Shown here: positions 38,632-49,353 of the stretch, in pieces
Layout of the letters: every line of letters begins with the position of its first letter
Position numbering within the stretch: position 1 is the stretch's first letter
Source of the DNA: Paralichthys olivaceus
Taxonomy: Eukaryota; Chordata; Actinopteri; Pleuronectiformes; Paralichthyidae
Direction: 5' to 3'
Length of the DNA: 64,000 nucleotides
NCBI RefSeq assembly: GCF_024713975.1
Contig: NC_091100.1
Coordinates: 13,794,001 to 13,858,000, forward strand
The notes under the pieces: model-generated
Told to the model about the DNA's origin: nothing
The model's input: only the letters and a program-made list of their open reading frames with translations
Databases searched by the model: none
Translations under genes and position numbers: made by a program

Positions 38632-38953
38632 CTGGACACACAACAACTGTCAGCGTGCAGCTCAAACGCTAAGTCCTTACAGATCTCTCATGATTGTATA
38701 AACAGGATTTCACAGTAATTGAAAATATCCATGTCTCCAGAAAGTTTGAGGATAATAAGAACTCCTACCTTCTTGTTTCATTGTAGATGACATCTCACTT
38801 TATCTGGTGATGCTTCTGCTTTACGTGTCAAAAAAAACAACAAAAGTGGATAAGATGAGTGGCGATGAAGTTGCAATAGTAAATGTTCTTTTCCCTCAGT
38901 GAGGACTGTCAGGCAGACCTGGACAACTCGTATAGCGAACAAGGAAACCAACT

Positions 38954-38959
38954 TTTATT
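38954..38959 (-). other. Polyadenylation signal of serhl copy A
   Basis: AATAAA on the minus strand, about 140 bases downstream of the TAA stop at 39100. Spacing and position suit the end of the inner serhl transcript. Confidence 0.55.
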
Positions 38960-39099
38960 CTTAAATTTAATTAAAAAATGTAAGTATGTTACATTGAGGA
39001 ATGATTCAAGGGAGCTCTACTACAGTAGTACAGGTTGATCTTACAGACGAGTGGAGAACATGATGGAACTGTGACAGCGTGTTGGAGAATGTTAGTATT

Positions 39100-42000
39100 T
39101 TATAACTTGTGCTCCCGCTTGGTTGACAGTGACAAAGCTTTAGTTTGCAGGATGTTGGTCACAAATGGGGCGATGACCTCAGGGTTATTCAGGTGGACGT
39201 GATGATCGCCCGGTACCGTCACCACCTTGTGCTGAGGGAGAGAGAAACACAGGGGATATTAACTGCACATATTTATCAAACTAGCTCAAACATATATTTT
39301 GACGCTAAACCCACATTTCTGTCCCGAAAGTTTTGAAGAAGAGTTGAGGTGAATTTCATTTGGGCTGGTTCGGAAAATCTTCTTTCAACGCCACCTTGTG
39401 CTCTAGAAAAAAAAAACTAGGATGAAGGTTACAGTAAGTTATTGATACGCTGGTTTCAGACATGCACTGAACTCCTGAACTTTTACTATTCAAATCATCC
39501 AGAGGGGCTGTATGTGGGAACACTCATGTCCGGGTCAGGTTCTGGCACTTTCTTGCGAGTCAGTGGGGGTATCAATGTCAATGGGTCAATTCGGACAGTC
39601 AACAACAACAGCTGACGCTGGTGTCATTTTCCGCTGCAGAATTTATAGTCATGCGCTGCCTCCTGGATGCTCTACCCAGATACCACCCCTCACCTGAATG
39701 TTACAGACATTTTCCTGTTGTCATGAACACGTCTGACTCTCCTGCTGCGTTCTTCATATGTGAAAGGCAAAGTGTGGACACTTTCAGGAGTTCATGTCAT
39801 TGATATAGTAGTTATAGATATTATACAGACAGTGAATCAGACAGAGGTCGATATCTTACAGAATAACTAGAACAGAGGCTTGAATCCTCGACTGCATCTC
39901 CAGACTCTGCTCCAAAGTGAAGCGGTGAATGTTTTTCTGAAAACAAAGACACATCGTTCATGTTTTCATTTATGGGGCTGAATGATAAACCCCCCCAACC
40001 TGTAAGGAATAAAAGAAGAAAATGCTGAATGTGCAGGAGGGTTCAGGAGGTTAAAAGTCACTTACAAAATTAACCCGCAAGTCTCTGGAGAACACAAAAC
40101 CTGCTGAACAGAAACACAGTCAGCTGCCAGCACGGTGCGATTGTTCCTCACGAGGGGGAGGAGAAGAGATAAAAAACTTACCTCGTTCCACCTGCTCTAG
40201 ACTTCGCTCTAACAGTATGTGAGCAGACTGTTCAGACAGAGTGGGGTTTGCAGCCAAGAGCCTGGAGGAAATAATATATTTTGAGTCACAGCTGAGTGAA
40301 CAAATTTCACACACACATAGATATCACTTCTCTGTTTAAAAAAAATCCAAATCCATTAATTAGTCCCTGGGAAATAAGGAACACCCTGTTGCAATGTTAA
40401 AGTAAACACAAAATTGGCATGACAAAATGGGATTCAGAGATTTTACAAAAAAAACACAATTTTTTTGTTTTGGCTGAAGCTGTTATACATGTAAATACGT
40501 AAGTACAGTGTATTTGATATAGCACTGTTACATTTCTTAGACCATAGTCAGTGAAACAACACTTAAATTCACTAAGTCTGGATTTTTATTTGGATCTATA
40601 CCAAATTGTACACATTAGTATGTAGTTCCCTGTAAAAGTCTGATGTTTAGATCAAGATCTATGAATTAATCTGAAAAACATCTCACAATGTTGAAGTGAA
40701 AAGAAATGAAAAGAAATGGATCCATCCCCTGATCCAGATCCACAACAAAATTGTATTGGTTCTTTCCTGACCAATACCACATCCTTCCTCCAGGTTTCAT
40801 GGAAATCCATTCAGCAATTTTTTCACAATCTTGCTTAGAAAGAAAGAAAGAAAGAAAGAAACAAACGGACAGGGCTAGAGGGATAGAAATATACCTCTTA
40901 ACCGCCTCCTCATAAGTGTAAACTCTCTTCTTTTCTTCTGTCTTTTTTTCAAACTGAATCGTCTCTTCTGTCGCCTGCCTCAACACCTTGTACATTTCTT
41001 TCTGCAGGAAGAGACCGAAAAGAAAGATGAGGTGATCAAGTCAAAAATACTGACACAAGTGGAAGGCAGAGCTCTCAATAAAATAGAAATATTTCAGAGT
41101 AAAGAGATTATAACTGAGGCACGCTGCCATATCACTGCAGGGGTCGTTTTCACCACTTAATATACTCTCTGTGTACTGACTGTAGGAACATTTAACCAGC
41201 GCTGTAGCTGCAACTGGAGAAATTGAGGTTTAATTATATATTATTCTAAATACTTAATTTGAAAACTTAACAATTAAAGGATTCATTTCTTTAAGCAACA
41301 CATAGACCTTCATTTAGAGTAAAATCTAGGCAGGATGTTGTGCAACAGTTGAATAAACATATTTAAATATTAATATTTAAATGTATCTAAACATATTTTT
41401 ACAGATTTTATTTCATCAGATTCTAATAGAGAGGGTGTGTTTGGAGGACTTCAGTGTTTCTAATATCCTGGCTATCGTCTGGCAATTTAAAAATGTACCG
41501 AATCAGTGGGTAAGAATCCATAAGAGTCCAAGAACACAAGAGCGTCCACCATCTCAGGATACAGTGCAGCGAACTGTGGAAACACAATCACGCACGATAG
41601 GATGACACCTCATGAGAAAACACAGCAGAACAGTGTGTTCACACATCGGCCTGAGGACAAACTCACCATCCCTGCAATGTCAGCACCTGTAAATATAAAG
41701 AGGCTCCGTGTTATTTACACTCTCACTTTTTCAACACAGCAAAGTAAACAACACACAGATCATGATCAGGTGTGTCCTGGGGCTGCACTCACCCATACTG
41801 TGGCCTATCATGGAGAACTTCCTCAGCTTCAGAGCTGCAGGAGTTAAGATAAGATAATCCATTACTAAGCCATCAATGGAGAGATTTGCAACAAATGAAT
41901 AATTTAATTTCACACATCATCGAGCAGGACTCATCGCACCCACCACCAGCGACTCTGAGGACGTCTGCCATGTATGCGAGAACCGAGTAGAAAACTCCAG

Positions 42001-43059
42001 GAGGAAGGTGCGACGAGTGGCCATGACCTGCCAGGTCCACCGCCAGGTATCTGCACTCTGAGAGGACGGACAGGGACAGTCACAATCCAGTTCTACTTTA
42101 TTTTAATGGGTCATTCATTATTGATTATAGGTAGAATAGGGTGAAAGTTAAATAACATTAAACCAAATAATGGTTGTCTAGATATTGTAAACTTTATTAC
42201 AATTATATTTAGCAACGTTTACTTTTTCATGCATGAAAACTTTATTCAAAATGATTTCTTATTATTCTGAAAAGAACTCTTATACGTTCTTATGCTACTG
42301 AAAAGTTGATTGATCAATCGTTTAGTTCAATTTTCTTCATATGTCATCAATCGTTTTAATCAACAATTGATTAAGAAAAGTTTCATCCAATTCACAGTAC
42401 TGCAGCTGAACATTGTCACATACAGTGGCTCTTTATAGGAAACGTCTTAGAAACTAATTACAATGTTATGGACCCATAAAATAAATCATTACCCAGTTTT
42501 GTTTCCTGAAAGTCTCGTGAGCTTCTGGTGGCTCATGAATTACCTTTGGGCAGCAGAGGGATGAGGCTGTTGAATGTACCACAGTTGTCAGCCCAGCCGT
42601 GCAGGCACAGCACAGGACGACCCTGATCAGGACCCCAGACTTTACCCCTGATGACTCCCCATGGGACTGGAATAGAGAGCTCTGACACTGGACACACAAC
42701 ACAACACAATAACACAACAACACAAAAAAACAACAACACAGGTGTCAGTGTGCAGAGAATAACACATTGATGATAGACAGAAATAATGAGACAAAACTTC
42801 ACAGCACTTATTCTACATGAACTTATTTCAGAGTCTCATGATTCTCAGCTGAAGTCTGCAGCTTCGTGACGATGGTCCTGTTCAGATCAATCTCTGCAGC
42901 TCCATGATCTTTTCCACCTTTAGCACGTGCAGTCTGTTTACTATAGAAACTCTGCGCTTATACTAAATCAGGCTGAAGGGAACACATTCACACAGCAGAG
43001 ATTATTATTATTCAACCTCTCTTACCTTCTCCATCCGGCTGGTTTCCCGGCGCTGTCAT
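39100..43059 (-). CDS. serhl: Serine hydrolase-like protein, copy A
   Basis: Twelve exons join in frame to 315 residues: 43026-43059, 42544-42687, 41944-42057, 41793-41834, 41667-41686, 41499-41573, 40895-41001, 40182-40261, 40066-40100, 39860-39936, 39315-39402 and 39100-39231. Human SERHL2 has 314. It is an alpha/beta-hydrolase fold protein: LCLHGWADNCGTFNSLIPLLPK (oxyanion-side HGW), DLAGHGHSS, the nucleophile elbow IGHSMG with its Ser in exon 4, and the late-exon histidine in PGDHHVHL. The natural substrate of SERHL proteins is not established. Mouse Serhl was described as peroxisomal and load-responsive in muscle. The N-terminus is short (MTAPGNQPDGE) with no obvious targeting peptide. 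Exon 11 is divergent from copy B, and its start resembles the start of exon 12. The gene lies in tandem, same strand, with copy B about 3 kb upstream and the broken copy 0.5 kb downstream. Confidence 0.92.
40555..40870 (-). repeat. Interspersed-element copy in serhl A intron 7
   Basis: An inverted copy of the family seen elsewhere in the window ('ttcactaagtctggattttt', 'tgatccagatccacaacaaa', 'tttcatggaaatccattcag'), ending in an (AAGA)n microsatellite at about 40840-40861 just before the exon 7 donor region. Confidence 0.75.
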
Positions 43060-43685
43060 CTTGACTCAAACTTACAAACTTCACTCAGCACTTCCGGGAT
43101 ATAGAGCCTGCAGTCTTCAGGGGAACTGTTTCCCTCAGCTCGGTCTCACAGGCAGCCTCCTCTGCTGTGAAGGACTCAGTTGAAACAAGATTCAGTTAAA
43201 TGGACAAAAAGTTTGTGAACATTTCACTTCCCCCCCTTTTTTTAACAACCATATTTTGGAGTTTTTTTCCTCGAAAGCATCAGGTCGCATTAAAATGATG
43301 CTGCTGTTACAGAATAATCGGCACAGTGTCAAATGTATATACAGTATATATATATATTTGATTAAATTATATGATTTTTACACAGTTTTAAAGATGCAAG
43401 TTAAAACAGTTTTTAAGATGAAAATTAATCACATAATTATTTTAATAACAAATCAGTAACATTCATGGAGCAAATTCTAGTTCCACTAAAATTGAGACTT
43501 GTCTTCACCTGTAAATGAGAAAAGCAGGTGATGCTGTGTTAATGCCTTTGATTGGCCGTTTCTCAGAAATGATGTTGATCTGATGATCTACTCAGTTGGT
43601 CTCATCTTCTTTGCATTTGTTGCATGGAGTCGCATCAGAGGACATTTCCTCTAAATGTTTATCTTAAGGCTTCAACTTTATTACA

Positions 43686-43741
43686 GGCTGCTGCTGCTCG
43701 GCTGCTGCTGCTCGGCTGCTGCTGCTCGGCTGCTGCTGCTC
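43686..43741. repeat. 14-bp tandem repeat, four copies
   Basis: The unit ggctgctgctgctc occurs four times back to back, then decays into 'agctgctga'. Open frames through it encode Leu/Ala/Cys runs and are not treated as genes. Confidence 0.9.
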
Positions 43742-45054
43742 AGCTGCTGAAGGACAGTGGACCACAAGGATTCAGCCTCATGGTGACAGTGAGTGGAAAA
43801 AAGGTGCTCGAAACCATGAATGGATTGAGGCTTTAACATGGTTTTGATGAGGTTTTGCGTCGGTTTGTAACAGCTCATGTGTTTGTCGCTGTATCTTAGT
43901 TGTGAGAAAGATGTGTAGATGTGTAGATACACCTGTTTATCTCAGAATGAGGCCAGAATTCCCCAGCATCATGTTTCAGCTTTGTACTGATGAAAGAAAC
44001 GTTCAAAGGCTTGTGGGACACAGGTTAGTTTGGAAGTGGGGTAGGACGTGTTCCTCTGTGGTAGAAATAACTGTGTGTATACTCAGTTCAAAGATTCAAC
44101 CTGCTAAAGCTCCTTCATCTGGTCAGCTAAAGTAAACATGATGTTAGATAACAAGGATGGCACATCCCATTTCACACACTTATAGAGGTGCACATTCTAC
44201 TGAATAATAATTTTTGGCATTTGTAAATTTAATAAATTCGATATATTTCTAAAACACATTTTGATTGGATGATTTCCACCTGTTTTGGTTGTATTAAAAT
44301 GTTTTTTTTTAATTCAGCTTTGGTCTAACAGTATAAATAGAGTCTAATAAATCTTGTGGCACCCTTTGTCTGTTATAAAGGTTGATACAATACAAAGGGC
44401 GCTTACAGAGCACTTAAATCACCAATGCCAATCAAACCTAGACGTGGTTGTCGAAGTCTTTTAGTAGAAATGTAACAATATAAGAGGACGTTTCTGTCTG
44501 ATAGCTTTGATGAATTGTCTTAAAACATAGTTTAAACTGCATCCACACCTTAAGCCAATGAGGTGTGGATGCGGTCCATCCTTCCAACGAGTTTTTGTGT
44601 AAATCTGCTGATAAATAAGTGAACAGACAGACACGTGTTGGTGGAGGTAATGTGTCTTGTTTGTGTAGTAAACACAATCTTGTGCTACAGTTCTTCTTCG
44701 TCCTCGGCCTTCACACCTTTCCTTCCCACAGCTCACTAACCGCATCCTCACACATCCTCAGAGACACTGTCCATCTGCTGAAATATTTACCTCAGGTAGC
44801 AGACTTGAAACACGGCGCAGAGCATTTCAAACACTGCTGATGTCTGGTGCACATCGAGCTGAACAGACTTTAGCAGCCGCTCTTCATTCCACTCATTTCT
44901 TCAGTGTGAAGCTCTGACATTTCTTATAACAAGATTTCTGTCTGATTACTGCATCAGTGTATAAATTGTGTGTAAATAAACATCGTCTTTCTTTATCCCA
45001 AACAGTCCTGGTCCTCAGTTTTTATCACCAGCAACAAAGGTCAAAGTTGTTTGT

Positions 45055-45450
45055 TTTCATCGGTGTTTGTCTGTTTGCTACCAGGATTACACAAAAACTA
45101 CTCAATGGATTTCCATGAAATGTTGTGTAATGGTGGAGTATGATCCAAGAAAGATGACATGCAATTTCGGTGTGGATCTGGATCAGGGTTTGGATCCAGG
45201 AATGTTTTAATTCTCTTTTTCTAACATTGTGAGAATGTTTTTCATCATGTTCTCGATTTCCCCAGAGAACAATGGATCAAACATGAATCTTGATGAAAAA
45301 CATCAGGCTCGTTAAGGAAGGTGATATTTATGAGTGTGGGCAATTTGCTGCAGATCCAAATAAAAATCTGGATCTAATGAATTCAATGTGGTTTAATAAG
45401 GGGAGTGTTGGGTCTTGGTGGAAGTCTGCACTCTGAGTGTCACACTCACT
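45055..45450 (+). repeat. Long copy of the teleost interspersed element
   Basis: The most complete copy in the window. Ordered landmarks are 'accaggattacacaaaaact', 'tggatttccatgaaatg', 'ggtgtggatctggatcaggg', 'gcagatccaaataaaaatct', 'aaggggagtgttgggtcttg' and 'tctgcactctgagtg'. No coding potential. Confidence 0.8.
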
Positions 45451-46086
45451 GAGTGTGACTCTGGTTAATGATTAGTGATAAAGCATTTAACACAACTGGA
45501 CATATTTCCTTCTTTCTAAACAACTCATGACAAAATACGATCAGCACCTTAAATGAATGTCTTCACTGCATTTATTATGTGAGTGTGAAGAGTCACGGAT
45601 GTAAACTGTAACTTGACTGGTCGACAGAGGCAAATGGCTGTAAGGCATTTATGTTATTGTGCTTCTACTTTCAAACTGTAAATAACAAGAGGTTTCAGAT
45701 CAGTGTTGTGTTATTCTACTGTTTTAATACACACATCACTGCATGAAAGCCTGGTGCTGACCTCTGATGCAGACTTGACCCATTGAATGGAAATAACACG
45801 AAGATTATTCACTTGATCAGTGAGTAAAAAATACAAACTGTGTCAGAAACACATTGATACTGCTTCAGTAGTTTATAGCTGAACTAGAGATTAAGAAGAA
45901 CATGGTGTGAAAAGTCACGCCATCATCAGTACAAATTAATATATTTATATATAAAATCACAAGTGCCGGCTAGGTGAAGCTAAGACACTACAGTATAAAT
46001 AAAACAACTTAAAAATGCCCATAAGATATTAATACAAAGTTTGATGGCAGACTGCGCTGGCTAAGTTTGTTGCTCTTGTGTGTTTT

Positions 46087-49000
46087 CTATAACTTGGACG
46101 TCTGCACATCTGTCAGTCTGTCTGACTGTGCACATACATTAGTCTGCAGGAAGTCCAACACCAGTGGAGCAACAACCTCAGCACCATTCAAATGGATGTG
46201 ATGATCACCAGGTACTTTCACGACTGTTTGCTGAAAGACAGATGCACACAAACAGTAAGAAGAGTGTTAGAGATGAAATACATTTAAAAATCCTGCAGTA
46301 AAGGAGCAAAAATATCATTTATTATAATTTCATGATCATGATTCTGGCCACTTGGTGAATGTACAGCCGGTATTCTTACTCTCTTGATCCTGATTTTGAT
46401 CAGATTCTGACTCTGTAGCAGCTAAATGCTTCACTATGTTCACCATCAAGTTTCCAACTGTGGCTGTTGGTGTTTCACAGGAGGTTTTTCCAGGTTTTTA
46501 TTTGAAACAAGCTGCGGACAAGAGATTTCTTGTCTTATCATTTATCTAGTCCTAGAAAATGCATTGAGTTGATAACAAACCTCCGGCAAGGTGGAGGACA
46601 GTCTTATTAAACACTGAGAGCAAATATACAGCTGAATATCAAAGACATCCCATAACGTGAAATATGGGGGAAGTGGCATGAGATTACTGCAAACCAAAAA
46701 CTTAAAAAACACTATGACATTGATATTATTGTTGACCCCAATCTAATCATTAATCTTATAAATGTACAAAATGTAAAAGTCACTATCAAACACATGCATG
46801 GAACAAAAAAGAAAACTTAAAAAGCAAATGAACTTTAACTTTACTGAGCAGAAGAAGAAGAAAAATAAATAACTGCAAGTCTGGCAACAAGGATTATTAG
46901 TCATAGACTGTATGTAAAGATGGACGACGCATCAATAGCATCAGTCAGAATATTACTGTGTTTTATCCTGACTTGTGCAGGGTGTACCCCGCCGCTCGCC
47001 CAGTGTTAGTAGGGAATGGTACAGATTGAAAGATAATCACAGAATAATCATTGATATTCTGACGTGACAAACTTTTCTTTTGCTATATAATGAAACTTTG
47101 TTCTTCTCCACATCCTCTCTCACCAGCAGCACTGGACCAGGTACAGTATGTAGGTCAGTGTTTAAGTTCACAGCTATAACAAATGATGCTGCCTCTGAGA
47201 CACTGAGCTTTTTACTCCACTGCTACTTCCGCACCTCTGCAGCTGTCTGTCTACTGGGCACAATTACACACAGGCTTAAAAGCTAAAAATAAACACAAAG
47301 ACGCAAGTGCACCCACTTTACTACAGAAACTCACTCACATTTCTGTCCCTATAGCCCTGGACAAGAGCTGACGAAGCTTTCTTTCCATCTTGTTCAGCAA
47401 ATACCTTCTCAAAACCGTCCTCTGCTCTGTAAAGACAAAGTACATTTAGTGAGGCACAACGTGGTTCTGTTGTAGTTTAGTGCATGTAACATGGAAAAGG
47501 AAGCAGTTACAGAATAACGAGGGTGGAGGCTGTTATCCTCTTCTGGAACTCCAGACACTGCTCCAAAGTGGTGCGCACTATGTTCTTCTGTAATCACAAA
47601 GCAAAAACACAATGTACTTCATACGAACCCTTTGGGAGAAATCTAAGAAAGTAAGTGATGAGCTGGAACAGTTCAGCAGAAACCTACCAGATTGAGACGA
47701 AAGTCCCGAGTGAACACAAATCCTGCAAGAGAACACGAATTATATTATTTCTTCTTAGAGGAAGAGCAGCAACAAACAACAGAGCAGAGAAGAGGATGAT
47801 GACTGACCGCCGTCTACTTGATCGAGACCTCGCTCTAAAAGGATGTGCACAGACTGTTCAGACAGAGCTGGGTTTGCAGCCAAGAGCCTGATAGAAAGAA
47901 AATACCTGTTTTTTATAACAGTAGCACAAACAAAGTTACTAAACCGGCATAGATATGAAGGTAATACCTCTCAGCTGCCTTCTCATACGTGTAAACTCTT
48001 CTCCTCTTTTCTTCTGCCTTTTCTTCAAACTGAAGCATCTCATCCAGTCCCTGTCTGATCACTTTAGGAATTTCTTTCTGCAAGAAAATGAAGTGACTCC
48101 ATTCAATATTACTGACAAGACATTACTGACAAGAGTGGATCATATTAATCATATTGGCTGCCTGTGTGTTTTAGAATTAAACACATCGTCTGTGTCATTT
48201 TGATTTCTTCTTCTTCTCCTTGCTGCTTCCCACCATGCATTGCATCTTCATGAAATAAATTTTCCACGCAAACTTAACTAAATGCACTCTGAAGTTAGGC
48301 AGCTTGTCCTTCTACCCACTCTGTGTTCTTCACTTGAAAATGGTTTTGCTGCAGCACAACGACAGATGTGTTGCAGCCACATTAAAATTCATGAAAAAAA
48401 TAATCAATTGTCCATCCCTCCTGAAACTGTCTGCCCTCCAGGTGAAACTTTCTGTTCAGCTTGGAAAGAGACACTTTGGTGTCATGTGCACTGCAGGAAA
48501 GTGCTGCTGGTTAGCGCTAACATGTATGTAGCTAAGTGGTGCAGTCGGTTAATGCTAAATGTGAAATAAGGAGCTCAGGTGTGTGCTCAGGGTTTCTGCC
48601 GATTTCAACAAATTTTAATTTAAGACTTTAAAACCTTTTGAAGACCATAATAAATATGAAGGGATATCAGGGTGCCATGATTACTTACACTTCCCTATAT
48701 TTAAAGATAAAGTGAAGTAGCTGAGTAGAGAATAACTCTGGAAACGCCACATTATCTCAAACTACAGGCAGAGATAGCAGTTATTCATAATCCTTTGCAC
48801 ATACAGGCTGTGGGTGCTGAGAAATTCTGACTGAGGTGTTTGTAGATTCAGTTATTACTTCCATGTTTTATTATAGTGTAATAATATCTGTATCCCTATA
48901 AAGAACTACAACACACAGAGATATGCATGTCTCCAAAGACCTACTATGTATGTAATATACGAACATAGACAATACCTTTAATGTCTTAAATTAAGATTAT

Positions 49001-49316
49001 TAAATTCTAAACTTTGTCGATCTTTTTGAAGACCCTGTGGAAAAATAACTAAAATTAATAAAAAAATATATGTGAGTCAGACGTAACAATAACAGTATGA
49101 AATGATCTGGTTGGATTATAGTTTGAATCCACAGATGTATGTTTAAAGATCATTCAACACAGTCCTGTAGTGACGAGTCTCAAGGGTAAAAACTTTTAAA
49201 ATACCGAATCTGTAGGTAAAAATCCATAAGAGTCCAACAGTATGAGAGCATCCACCTTCTCAGGATACAGAGCGCTGAACTGTGGAACACAAAGTAAACA
49301 CAGCGGTGCAATAATG

Positions 49317-49353
<37 letters not shown>

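Larger units (their letters stand above)
43060..46080. other. Spacer between serhl copies A and B
   Basis: A roughly 3 kb spacer holding the promoter of copy A on its left and the 3' end of copy B on its right. It contains a 14-bp tandem repeat at 43686-43741 and an interspersed-element copy at 45055-45450. No further coding exon or serhl fragment was recognised. Confidence 0.5.

Noticed and set aside
41947-42057. Alternative donor three bases earlier in serhl A exon 3
   Set aside because: Also in frame, but copy B and the human protein support the longer exon ending at 41944.
43624-43932. Leu/Ala/Cys and Gln/Ser-rich frames on both strands
   Set aside because: Generated by the 14-bp GCTGCT-type tandem repeat.
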